Of a stretch of 64,000 bases of DNA, positions 51,501 to 58,244 are shown piece by piece; the first letter of the stretch is position 1; each line of letters opens with the position of its first letter. The DNA is taken from the NCBI GenBank assembly GCA_020002185.1, contig CM034532.1, positions 53,285,430-53,349,429 on the forward strand. Reading direction: 5' to 3'. Below the pieces are notes generated by a model. The model did not search any database. It was not told the DNA's origin and saw only the letters and a program-made list of their open reading frames with translations. The stretch comes from Paraescarpia echinospica (Eukaryota; Annelida; Polychaeta; Sabellida; Siboglinidae). Both the position numbers and the translations under genes were made by a program.

Positions 51501-53916
51501 CAGACACTCCCACATGTCTTAACCATATTGTCCTTTCTTTCTACACTTGCAGCAACAAGACCACATTGCCCTGGGGATACTCAATGGCCACAACGCCATG
51601 GTGGCCGGTACCTACAAACATGCCCTAGGTAGGTCTTTCCCTTCCATCCTATGTCATACCACGGGTGGAATGGGGAAAGTGAAACTGAAACTAAATTTTA
51701 CTTGCTAATATCTTCTTCATATTAGCCTGTTTTATTTAATCAAATATCCACTAAAGGAGCTTCCTCAATTTTATTTTTCGCTCTTCTCATTTCATATTAA
51801 TTTTGCGAAAAACAAATTTATATCTACTATGACATGCTAGTTAATTTGTGCAACTTGTATGTAATTTTTGTAAAATCATCAAATAAACAATTAACTTATT
51901 TAATTTAGGCGAATATGTGGCAGTGTTCTGCTAGTTACTAGATGATCCCTTGTTATAGGCAAGTAGGTAGCTGCATTCCACCAATTACCAGATGATCCCC
52001 TGTTGTAGGTGAATATGTGGCTGCGTTCCGCCACTCTCTAAATGATCCCCTGTTGTAGGAGGGTATGCGGCTGCGTTCTGCCAATTACTGGATGATCCCT
52101 TTTGTAGGCGAGTATGTCGCTGCGTTCCGTCAGTTACCGGATGATCCCCTGCTCAGCCTCTGTATCGGCATCACCTACATTCACATGGCCTGTCAGAAGT
52201 TTGCCTCGAGTAAACACGAACTGACTACACAGGTAATGTCCAGAGACCGGTCACCTTGACCAATGGTGATGTCCCCTTGACAACCTGTGATGTCCTCTAT
52301 TACTGACCACAGTGTAGTGAGAATATCATCTGCAAGTCTGAAATAGTTTAAACAATTTACAATTAGACTATAAATACATAAAAATAACATTAAAATGAAA
52401 CTTTGTACATTAGATGTGTAATGGATGAAACACATGTATCGTGTGTTCAGTGAAGTATGACCTGTGTTCACTGATGCGTGTCTTTCAGGCATGTGCGTTC
52501 CTCAACCAGTACCTAGAGTTGCGAGGAGAGTGCCAGGAGTCTCTCTACAACGTTGGTCGTGCCATGCATCAGATCGGTGGGTATTTACATTCTAACTGTG
52601 AGACAACATCAAAACTTGTTCACACAGTACGTCACATCCGCTTAATATTTCAGAGTAATAATTAATATAATTATAATATATATTTCAGAGTAATAATTAA
52701 TGTATGATTATTATAATTAATATATAATTAATGTATGATTTTTTTAATGTCATTTATATTCTATGATTCTCCAAACAACAAGGCATGTCAGAATAACATT
52801 TAATTTCATAACTGAACAAAATTGTTTTAATCTATAATGTGATGAACTTTTAAAGACAATTCATTTAATAGTGGAAATAATATATTATTAAATGACAAAA
52901 CTGTAGAAACGACTCATCCATTTATCAAATGTTTTTATATTGTATTTAATACATGATGTCATATCTTCTAGCAGTGGGCACCATTTTAGCCATAATTGAT
53001 TTTGACTGTGAAATCTTCAGCTATATCTTTATAAAACAATTTAGTTAAGTTTTCAATAAACCTAGGAGTCATTTCGAACACAGCCAAAGTGCTCATTTAC
53101 CTCACAAATATAAACTTTGTGGGATTAAAATTAATAAAAATTTGAATTTAAAACTTACCTTAGGCAGACTTAGTTTAGTTTGCAGAATATACGTCAAGAC
53201 AAATTTGGCAGAATATCATCACTCAAAAGCTAGCCATGTCTATAAGATCACTGCTCTGTTGACAGGATTACTGCATGCTGCCATCGACTACTACCAGAGG
53301 GCGCTGGAGTTGCCACCAGCCGTCACATCGGAGCACCAGGTAGGGGGCGAACATGACGTGTCTTGTTACATGGTTGGTCTCTTAGTCTCTGTCCACTTCT
53401 ATCTAGTTGTGTTACTCTATTTAGGTGTTATGTAAAACTAGAGATGTTTGTCTGTCAACTGCAGATGGTGTTCAATGTACCTATATCTCTGTCTGTAATG
53501 TATTTGGGGGGATCAATTTGGCCACGGCCCGACACCTCCCCTTTGGAAATGTTTTGTTTAACTTTTCCTAAACAACCAATCATGCCTTTATAGCCTCGAC
53601 CACTGATGGGTAATTAATATTGCCACATTTGGTGCATTTTTAGGTTACACGCTTGATGCTGTAAACACATGTATGCGTAATTACACTAAAATAATGACAC
53701 TGACTTGTCGACATGTGCAGGTTTATAATAACCGTCAGTGTTTGTAATGACACTGACTTGTCGACATGTGCAGGTTTGTAACAACAGTCAGTGTTTGCCC
53801 CTCAGGAGATATTTGACCTTCGCAAGGAGATTGCATTCAACCTGACGCTGATCTACCAACAGAGCGACTCCCATGACCTGGCCAACATGATCCGCCAACA
53901 ATACTTGGTCATATGA
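30406..53916 (+). CDS. GTF3C3: GTF3C3 ortholog: TFIIIC subunit 3 (TFIIIC102), complete, 26 coding exons
   Basis: TFIIIC binds the A and B boxes of tRNA-type promoters in the nucleus. This subunit belongs to the A-box-binding lobe and recruits TFIIIB to start RNA polymerase III. Exons: 30406-30529, 31170-31346, 32247-32366, 32850-32896, 33428-33557, 34141-34217, 34942-35056, 35796-35962, 39546-39633, 40808-40866, 41302-41399, 42175-42262, 42580-42726, 43787-43967, 44340-44380, 44567-44696, 45134-45220, 46496-46557, 49464-49568, 50231-50317, 50726-50824, 51553-51628, 52108-52232, 52489-52576, 53266-53339, 53806-53916. Phases agree at every junction and the sum is 2703 nt, i.e. 900 residues plus TGA; the vertebrate protein is about 890. 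The N-terminal 156 residues are acidic and variable. A basic KRKRSKLPRSL block leads into TPRs (roughly residues 173-350, 430-540 and 680-880). Matches to the vertebrate protein include LIAAHLNP, LYLDVAEAF, LSTLQQQLG, HRFCLRLM and YYQRALELPP. Confidence 0.97.
31170..31346 (+). CDS. GTF3C3: GTF3C3 exon 2 (acidic region)
   Basis: Borders are TTAATTGCAG| and TGTCAG|GTGAT. It encodes residues 42-100, rich in Asp and Glu, with a possible SUMO motif VKQE. This corresponds to the acidic N-terminal stretch of the vertebrate protein. Confidence 0.85.
31690..31935 (+). repeat. GA-rich minisatellite in GTF3C3 intron 2
   Basis: Purine-only tract of GAGAGAGAAGGAGAGAGGGA-type units, about 245 bp. It is polypurine on one strand, so triplex formation is conceivable. 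Confidence 0.95.
32247..32366 (+). CDS. GTF3C3: GTF3C3 exon 3
   Basis: Borders are TTCGCAG| and GTCATC|GTGAGT. It encodes GEMSFDEYSALLEEQ, the counterpart of the GKISFEEFERRREE segment near the start of the vertebrate protein, followed by an acidic stretch. Confidence 0.9.
32850..32896 (+). CDS. GTF3C3: GTF3C3 exon 4 (47 nt)
   Basis: Small linker exon. Borders are TGTTTCAG| and AAACAA|GTAGGT. It changes the phase from 1 to 0, which is exactly what exon 5 needs. No conserved motif. Confidence 0.8.
33428..33557 (+). CDS. GTF3C3: GTF3C3 exon 5 (basic block, TPR 1)
   Basis: Encodes KRKRSKLPRSLEGLMGEAN and then KFARGETEEAVKMCMEIIRL, very close to the vertebrate first TPR. The donor CTTG|GTGAGT is the first of a ladder of similar sites in the intron that follows. 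Confidence 0.97.
33544..33843 (+). repeat. 23-bp tandem array that includes the exon 5 donor
   Basis: About 13 copies of a 23-bp unit holding CAGACTTG|GTGAGT. The first copy is the end of exon 5 with its real donor; the others follow in intron 5. About half keep an intact GGTGAGT. Confidence 0.95.
34141..34217 (+). CDS. GTF3C3: GTF3C3 exon 6 (TPR 2)
   Basis: Acceptor TTGTTCAG|, donor CTACAG|GTGACT. Encodes APTAPEPFQTLGMLYEEAGQ, the start of the second TPR. Confidence 0.97.
34942..35056 (+). CDS. GTF3C3: GTF3C3 exon 7 (TPR 2-3)
   Basis: Acceptor CTTGTTGCAG|, donor GAAAG|GTCTGA, which is weaker than the consensus. Encodes YMLIAAHLNPNDAEEWTRLA and the helix pair of TPR 3. Confidence 0.97.
35796..35962 (+). 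CDS. GTF3C3: GTF3C3 exon 8 (TPR 4)
   Basis: Acceptor CCAACGCAG|, donor ACGAAG|GTGAGG. Encodes KTGDKKRAMEGYQQILNLLP and YLQLARDMTK, conserved with vertebrates. A 36-bp tandem array starts at its last codons and runs into the intron. Confidence 0.97.
35951..36497 (+). repeat. 36-bp tandem array starting at the exon 8 donor
   Basis: About 14 copies of a unit with ATGACCCTGAAAGG and CATTCCCTTCTAG. The first, diverged copy begins with the last codons of exon 8 (ATGACGAAG|GTGAGG). Confidence 0.85.
36832..39516 (+). repeat. Long 33-37 bp minisatellite in GTF3C3 intron 8
   Basis: About 75 copies of a unit containing CACACATGCACACAC and TAGCTAGTAGTTAACAC. A variant with ACACAGGCAC recurs at 37351, 37675, 38107, 38398 and 38720, so blocks of several units were duplicated together. 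The array ends about 30 bp before the exon 9 acceptor. Confidence 0.97.
39546..39633 (+). CDS. GTF3C3: GTF3C3 exon 9 (GC donor)
   Basis: Acceptor GTGTTGTAG|. Encodes NFHTGGDFEKAVLTMATAFE. The exon must end at GAAG|GCAAGT to keep the frame with exon 10 and restore the AEDVN match to vertebrate MEDVN. The nearby GT (GGCAA|GTAAAG) would shift the frame. Confidence 0.93.
39850..40530 (+). repeat. 30-bp minisatellite in GTF3C3 intron 9
   Basis: About 22 copies of a 30-bp unit with ACCATTGTTATTGCACT. The length is divisible by 3, so long stop-free frames of 179 (+) and 232 (-) codons appear. They are not genes. Confidence 0.95.
40808..40866 (+). CDS. GTF3C3: GTF3C3 exon 10
   Basis: Acceptor GTTGTTACAG|, donor GTCGAG|GTAGGC. 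Encodes DVNLLLELYLGLQEYRKAVE, a TPR helix pair. A pentanucleotide array starts 7 nt into the intron that follows. Confidence 0.96.
40874..40935 (+). repeat. (CATGT)n pentanucleotide array at the start of intron 10
   Basis: Twelve perfect CATGT copies beginning 7 nt after the exon 10 donor (GAG|GTAGGCA). Confidence 0.97.
41302..41399 (+). CDS. GTF3C3: GTF3C3 exon 11
   Basis: Acceptor GGGTGTTTCAG|, donor CCTGTCAG|GTTGGT in phase 2. It covers the poorly conserved insert between two TPR blocks (TLVHHCGVRLHYPDD...). Support comes from phase and position, not from similarity. Confidence 0.85.
41500..42174 (+). repeat. Irregular minisatellite filling intron 11 up to its acceptor
   Basis: Units of about 40-60 bp built from GATTGACACCTGTCACTC, ACATGTACTGTCACTC and GGAGTATCTTCTCAA. 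The last unit ends as CACATGTCACTCACTGCAG, the acceptor of exon 12. Confidence 0.9.
42175..42262 (+). CDS. GTF3C3: GTF3C3 exon 12
   Basis: Acceptor CACTGCAG|, donor ATCCAG|GTAACT. Encodes CAVPDELPVDLRSKLIVC, matching the vertebrate CTIPDGVPIDITVKLMVC. The tandem array of intron 11 runs right up to its acceptor. Confidence 0.97.
42384..42535 (+). repeat. (GT)n-rich tract in intron 12
   Basis: Degenerate GT/GTAT/GCGT microsatellite a few dozen bases before exon 13. Confidence 0.95.
42580..42726 (+). CDS. GTF3C3: GTF3C3 exon 13
   Basis: Acceptor TGTTGTCAG|, donor AACCTG|GTCAGT. Encodes EVGDLYLDVAEAFMEVGNYK and ILAALVHSDNYNL, strongly conserved TPR sequence. Confidence 0.97.
43787..43967 (+). 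CDS. GTF3C3: GTF3C3 exon 14
   Basis: Acceptor TGTGGCAG|, donor GAACATG|GTGGGT. Encodes AVWLRYGECLNSLGELTAAV and TLSTLQQQLGRHEEALETLE, among the best-conserved parts of the protein. Confidence 0.97.
44138..44245 (+). repeat. CATG/CACG-rich microsatellite in intron 14
   Basis: Mixed ATGC, CACG and CA dinucleotide repeats. Confidence 0.9.
44340..44380 (+). CDS. GTF3C3: GTF3C3 exon 15 (41 nt)
   Basis: Acceptor GTCTCTTCAG|, donor AGACAT|GTGAGT. Encodes an acidic linker, ETLPEEEEDIYPRH. Phase 1 to 0 is correct on both sides. Confidence 0.88.
44567..44696 (+). CDS. GTF3C3: GTF3C3 exon 16
   Basis: Acceptor TTACTGTAG|, donor GTAGATA|GTAAGT. Encodes DLRLLVPKCLLLHTQQRRDE and a leucine-rich helix, the counterpart of vertebrate KLLLHRSTLLFSQGK. 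Confidence 0.92.
45134..45220 (+). CDS. GTF3C3: GTF3C3 exon 17
   Basis: Acceptor CTTTTTGCAG|, donor AAGGCAG|GTGAGA. Encodes MTNRSYKHRIAALRDCLG and more. It falls in the central linker, where family members differ; phase agrees on both sides. Confidence 0.85.
45448..46282 (+). repeat. (CA)n/(CACT)n array in intron 17
   Basis: More than 800 bp of CA dinucleotides interrupted by CT and TG (CACACTCACTCACACAC types). Frames open through it reflect only the composition. Confidence 0.97.
46391..46438 (+). repeat. 12-bp repeat x4 (GGCAGAGACCGT) in intron 17
   Basis: Four perfect copies, each with GGCAG|AG, an acceptor-like core, about 60-100 bp before the real exon 18 acceptor. Confidence 0.95.
46496..46557 (+). 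CDS. GTF3C3: GTF3C3 exon 18
   Basis: Acceptor CTGCTTCAG|, donor CTCAAG|GTCTGT. Encodes ITVDDLWQLYLK, matching the vertebrate TKDDWWNLLLK position. Confidence 0.92.
46558..49463 (+). other. GTF3C3 intron 18 (2.9 kb, free of tandem arrays)
   Basis: One of the longest introns and unusual in having no minisatellite. It holds the possible nested minus-strand exon. A conserved-looking AT-poor patch lies at 48300-48400 (GCCAAACCTTGCCCGGCCC). Confidence 0.6.
47738..47802 (-). CDS. Possible terminal exon of an unknown gene nested in GTF3C3 intron 18
   Basis: On the minus strand ATGTTTACAG| is followed by 65 nt that read YVDIPLGELCSKMVRDPALA and a TAG. Codon usage looks coding. An AATAAA on the same strand lies near 47200, which would give a 3' UTR of about 530 nt. 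I found no further exon of this gene and do not recognise the protein. It could be a chance open stretch. Confidence 0.3.
49464..49568 (+). CDS. GTF3C3: GTF3C3 exon 19
   Basis: Acceptor ACTCTTGTAG|, donor TGTCAG|GTGGGT. Encodes LCDALVDAGQFSLMEHVTSV and on, aligned with vertebrate LCDLSRFQEAELLVDSSLE. Confidence 0.95.
49660..49930 (+). repeat. About 40-bp minisatellite in intron 19
   Basis: Six to seven degenerate copies with GGGTTACCAAGGTAGTCAGG and GTCATGGAATGACAGT. Related fragments reappear near 50125-50180, close to the exon 20 acceptor. Confidence 0.85.
50231..50317 (+). CDS. GTF3C3: GTF3C3 exon 20
   Basis: Acceptor ATGTTTCAG|, donor ATTAAG|GTGAGG. Encodes ACLLNNNAQCAYSFIKELC. Its donor is the first unit of a 23-bp tandem array. 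Confidence 0.95.
50318..50572 (+). repeat. 23-bp tandem array starting exactly at the exon 20 donor
   Basis: Eleven copies of a 23-bp unit GTGAGGGGTGTCACTGCAGC plus TAT. The first GTGAGG is the real donor; each unit also contains CACTGCAG, an acceptor-like core. Confidence 0.96.
50726..50824 (+). CDS. GTF3C3: GTF3C3 exon 21
   Basis: Acceptor TCTTCCAG|, donor ATGAAG|GTACGA. Encodes RAWNLFCQI and SQDIRHNRFCLRLMMK, nearly identical to vertebrate SQDVRHHRFCLRLMLK. Confidence 0.97.
51553..51628 (+). CDS. GTF3C3: GTF3C3 exon 22
   Basis: Acceptor ACACTTGCAG|, donor CCCTAG|GTAGGT. Encodes LGILNGHNAMVAGTYKHAL, matching vertebrate VLNGHNAFVSGSFKHAL. Confidence 0.97.
51909..52107 (+). repeat. Four tandem 50-bp copies of the exon 23 acceptor and exon start
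   Basis: Each unit runs from just after a TAG through GAATATGTGGCTGCGTTC and GATGATCCCCTG to TTGTAG. The fifth member is exon 23 itself. The first three units are 50 bp and the last 49 bp. Confidence 0.95.
52108..52232 (+). CDS. GTF3C3: GTF3C3 exon 23
   Basis: Acceptor CTTTTGTAG|, donor ACACAG|GTAATG. Encodes EYVAAFRQLPDDPLLSLCIG. Four degraded copies of its acceptor plus first 39 nt stand directly upstream. Confidence 0.97.
52489..52576 (+). CDS. GTF3C3: GTF3C3 exon 24
   Basis: Acceptor GTCTTTCAG|, donor CAGATCG|GTGGGT. Encodes FLNQYLELRGECQESLYNVG, matching FLNRYLSLRGPCQESFYNLG. Confidence 0.97.
53266..53339 (+). CDS. GTF3C3: GTF3C3 exon 25 (last TPR)
   Basis: Acceptor CTGTTGACAG|, donor CACCAG|GTAGGG. 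Encodes AIDYYQRALELPPAV, the conserved last TPR. Confidence 0.97.
53692..53805 (+). repeat. Two-copy 53-bp repeat ending at the exon 26 acceptor
   Basis: The unit with CACTGACTTGTCGACATGTG occurs twice. The second copy runs into CCCCTCAG, the acceptor of the terminal exon. Confidence 0.9.
53806..53916 (+). CDS. GTF3C3: GTF3C3 exon 26 (terminal)
   Basis: Acceptor GCCCCTCAG|. Encodes DLRKEIAFNLTLIYQQS and ends at TGA. It matches the vertebrate C-terminus DLRRDIAYNLSLIYQSS. Confidence 0.97.
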   Translation, partial: EIFDLRKEIAFNLTLIYQQSDSHDLANMIRQQYLVI

Positions 53917-54348
53917 GTCTCCAAGATACTCTGTTTAAACAGGACTATACAGTCAAACAGACACTGCAAGTTGTCTGGGAATCACACAAGCAGGCCCTAG
54001 CAGAGGACTGTGGACTGAGCAGACGGACCCTTGTGTAGACCACAAAGTCATAACAGACCCTGCCAGTGAACAGACTGATCATTGGACCATCGAATGAAAT
54101 CAGCATCGGCTTAATTTATCATTTAACTCGTTGTGTTGGTGGGTTGGAGTAGTTCAGTGGTTACAACTTCAGAACTAGGGTTTGAGTACATCTTGGAATC
54201 TGGGCAAATTTCGCTCACCCCATATTGCTCCAGATGTATAAATGAGTACCTGGTTATGGAAGTTGAGTTGATGGTGTAGTAAACAGGGGTGGAGTGTAAA
54301 GTGCTTTGAGTCGTCTTTCACTGAATAATGCATAGTATGTTATTTATA

Positions 54349-54354
54349 AATAAA
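54349..54354 (+). promoter_or_regulatory. Candidate GTF3C3 poly(A) signal AATAAA
   Basis: First AATAAA after the stop codon, 432 nt downstream, immediately before a 42-bp tandem array. A second AATAAA lies at 55114-55119, beyond the array, so two 3' ends are possible. Confidence 0.45.
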
Positions 54355-54355
54355 A

Positions 54356-55062
54356 TAAGTGTAACATACCGCATACCAGTGGTGTGACCATCTTTGGTTG
54401 ATGTAACATACTGCATACCAGTGGTGTGACCATCTTTGGTTGATGTAACATACCGCATACCAGTGGTGTGACCATCTTTGGTTGATGTAACATACTGCAT
54501 ACCAGTGGTGTGACCATCTTTGGTTGATGTAACATACTGCATACCAGTGGTGTGACCATCTTTGGTTGATGTAACATACCGCATACCAGTGGTGTGACCA
54601 TCTTTTGTTGATGTAACATACTGCATACCAGTGGTGTGACCATCTTTGGTTGATGTAACATACCGCATACCAGTGGTGTGACCATACTGCATACCAGTGG
54701 TGTGACCATCTTTGGTTGATGTAACATACCGCATACCAGTGGTGTGACCATCTTTGGTTGATGTAACATACCGCATACCAGTGGTGTGACCATCTTTGGT
54801 TGATGTAACATACTGCATACCAGTGGTGTGACCATCTTTGGTTGATGTAACATACCGCATACCAGTGGTGTGACCATCTTTTGTTGATATAACATACTGC
54901 ATACCAGTGGTGTGACCATCTTTGGTTGATGTAACATACCGCATACCAGTGGTGTGACCATCTTTGGTTGATGTAGCATACCAGTGGTGTGACCATCTTT
55001 GGTTGATGTAACATACTGCATACCAGTGGTGTGACCATCTTTGGTTGATGTAACATAGTGTG
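54356..55062. repeat. 42-bp minisatellite after GTF3C3
   Basis: About 17 copies of a 42-bp unit containing ACATACCGCATACCAGTGG and CATCTTTGGTTGATGT, with a few shortened units. All three minus frames are open (208-238 codons) because 42 is divisible by 3. Confidence 0.97.
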
Positions 55063-56399
55063 TTGCAGTTACCTACAGAAAGGTATGGTATGTCAACTGG
55101 TATATCAACAAGTAATAAAATTGAAATATTGCTTTAATGGAGTCTGTCCTGTTTTAATATGTACTTTAAATTGCTAATGTCAGCACAGCAATAAAAACAA
55201 CACTGCAAAATTGTTTCACGTTTACTTCGAACATACTACACAAGAAAACAAACTCCCAGTACCACATAAATACTACATACAATGCTAAAGTTTATATTAA
55301 ACCCATTTGACACCATTTAAAAAAAATTTTAACGCCATAAAATTGGCGATCACTATGTATATCTTGCAAGTCATTCTGACCTGTCAACCTCTAAGTAACA
55401 GTAGCACATGATCTACTTGTATAAAAGTAGCAAGCATGTAGATACACTTAGAGCCGCCAGTTTCACATGACTAGAACCTGCTATACAAGTCAATTCCATA
55501 CGCGGGCACATGCAGGGTTGCTGCTTTCTGTTAATGTTGACCACCTGGCCTAACCAACATGTCTTGATCATAATTATAGTGACATTCTTTTACTACAGCA
55601 TGGCATATAGAAATATATCAGTACATATCAAATTTCAATAGTATAAAAATAGTGTTGTTTGTTAACTAAATTAACCCTTACAAAGTGACAATCGGGTGAG
55701 ATGAATCTTGTTAACCCTTTAGACACCAACCAAACGTAAATGTCTGATCCACCAACTTTCCTACCCCCCCCCCCCCGTATCAGTTCGACACAACATTGAT
55801 GACACATGGAGTTTTTGAATGACCAGTGTTTTAAAACAAAATTGTCAACTGAAAAAGAGTTTGTAGACACACTTTTAAATTATAAAATTGTCTTTAAAAT
55901 AAGCAGATTTTGCAAAGTTGGGAATAAATTTAAAAAAATGTTACATGTCAAAAACTTGGTGTACCCATCCATACCTTGGTGATGTTGACCAGTATGGACA
56001 CTTGTAGATGCACATTTCATTAAATGACCTGGGGGGCAGGTCTAAAGGGTTAAATGGGATGAGCAGCAACCCTGCCTACAACCTGACCCTCTACCACCGG
56101 TCTTCACCAGACAGACGACTACATGTGGATCTCTTCTACATCATATTCACATAAATAATAAAATAGCAGCAAAAAGGCAACAATTTCAAACTACGATACC
56201 ACTAGAATAAAGATATTATTGTTAAACATTGCATGTTTAATGATGATTATGTCCTCCAGTTATAAGTAAGATGCTGTCAAGGGGAGAACTCAGAATTGCC
56301 CAACTCTTTGCCGTTCTCCACCGCAATCTTTTTGAGTAGAAACATCAATTTAAGTGGAGCCAGTGTTGAAATAATAAAGAACAAGTTTTTATCCCAGTT
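55063..56399. other. Spacer between the two convergent genes
   Basis: Contains AATAAA at 55114-55119 (+) and a 14-C run near 55770. No exon recognised; probably 3' flanks of both genes. Confidence 0.5.
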
Positions 56400-57115
56400 A
56401 GAGTAGCATCACATGCTATCTCACTGGTGTTGAGTAGCATCACATGCTGACTCTCCAGTGTTGGAGTAGCATCACATGCTATCTCACCGGTGTTGTGTAG
56501 CATCACATGCTGACTCTCCAGTGTTGTGTAGCATCACATGCCGACTCTCCAGTGTTGTGTAGCATCACATGCCGACTCTCCAGTGTTGGATTAGCATCAC
56601 ATGCTATCTCACTGGTGTTGTGTAGCATCACTGCTGACTCTCCAGTGTTGGAGTAGCATCACATGCTCTCTCACTGGTGTTGGAGTAGCATCACATGTTG
56701 ACTCCCCAATGTTGGAGTAGCATCACATGCTATCTCACTGGTGTTGGAGTAGCATCACATGTTGACTCCCCAGTGTTGGAGTAGCATCACTGCTGACTCT
56801 CCAGTGTTGGAGTAGCATCACATGCTCTCTCACTGGTGTTGGAGTAGCATCACATGTTGACTCCCCAGTGTTGGAGTAGCATCACATGCTATCTCACTGG
56901 TGTTGAGTAGCATCACATGCCGACTCCCAAGTGTTGGAGTAGCAACACTTGTTGACTCACCCGTGTTGGAGTAGCATCACATGCCGACTCCCCAGTGTTA
57001 GACTAGCATCATATGCTAACTCTCCAGTGTTGGAGTAGCATCACATCCCAACTTTCCAGTGTTGGAGTAGTATCACATGCATACACCCCAGTGTTGGAAT
57101 AGCATCACAAGTGTT
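56400..57115. repeat. Minisatellite with core GAGTAGCATCACATGC
   Basis: About 18 degenerate copies, each of about 40 bp, with GTGTTGGAGTAGCATCACAT and GACTCTCCA or TATCTCACT. It lies downstream of HDAC1. Confidence 0.95.
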
Positions 57116-57749
57116 GGACATTGTTTACAAATTTAGTTTTTCACTTGACAACATGACATTCACATTTATGTGCAAATACCTTTTCGCAAGTCTGCGTTTG
57201 CCGTAACAATCAAATCAATTCAGATACAATGATCTCACAAAACATTAAAATTGGCACATGAACACTTTGTACCAAAGCTGCACATAATATTATTGTAAAA
57301 ACAGGTAAAGAGTGGAGACAAGGTCTCAGGTAGAGATAGCTACATCAACAGATGAAAACTATTATAAAATATATTTACCCATGAACAAGAATGAAGGGTA
57401 GTACCCTCATCCATTCAGTCACTCTCTGTCACAAGTCGCCGTGATACCACTGCGTTTATAATGCTATCTTTTCTAACACAGGTGTTCATCAAAACGCTGA
57501 CATTTAACCTGGACTAGTAAACTTAACAGCTATGCAAGTATTTCAAAAACAGTAAATAAATCTGGACCCGTGTCATGAACATTTGTTAGCAATACCTCAC
57601 CAAACTAATCGTTTTACACTACTAAAGAGTTAATTTAACTAATCTACGTGGTTATTCAGCTCATCACCATAAAACACCACCTACTGTAGAATTTATCACA
57701 AGTCTTAGGGCTGCTTGTGTCACAAGAGAAATGTTTCACAGTTGAACAC

Positions 57750-57948
57750 AGAGTACATGGATATCGCCACTGCTGTGTGAGTATACAGTGTATCACCACT
57801 GCTGTGAGAGTATACAGTGTATCACCACTGCTGTGAGAGTATACAGTGTATCACCACTGGTGTGAGAGTATACAGTGTATCACCACTGCTGTGTGAGTAT
57901 ATAGTGTATCACCACTGCTGTGAGAGTATACAGTGTATCACCACTGCT
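57750..57948. repeat. 29-bp minisatellite
   Basis: Six to seven copies of a unit GTATACAGTGTATCACCACT plus GCTGTGAGA, between HDAC1 and the preceding array. Confidence 0.95.
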
Positions 57949-58180
57949 GAGATAATGAACCAATATTTTTACTGCTGTAGTTATTCAGCTGATCTTGGTG
58001 CTACTCTAACTCAGTAATACTGATAGGTAAGGCGGTGAGCACAGCACTAGTCTAGTTATAATGCTGCTGTTGACAACGTAAGAGAGACACATCACTACAA
58101 TGTCTGGCTGAGTCTTCTTCCCACACACAGCCATTGCTGCTAGGTAGTTGTTGCCGTTGCCATGGAGATGACCCGTGAGA

Positions 58181-58244
58181 TCAGCAGCCATTCTTCTGTG
58201 TGAGGTCACCATTCTTGCCGTTCTGTGACACATCATTTGTCTTC
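58181..58244 (-). CDS. HDAC1: HDAC1/2 terminal exon
   Basis: Acceptor ATGTTGTTGCAG|, which is itself made from the neighbouring 24-bp repeat. Encodes [20 protein letters not shown] and then TGA. Confidence 0.85.

Noticed and set aside
54318..55056. Three overlapping 208-238 codon minus frames with 14-residue repeats
   Set aside because: Product of a 42-bp tandem array without stops; no start context or similarity.
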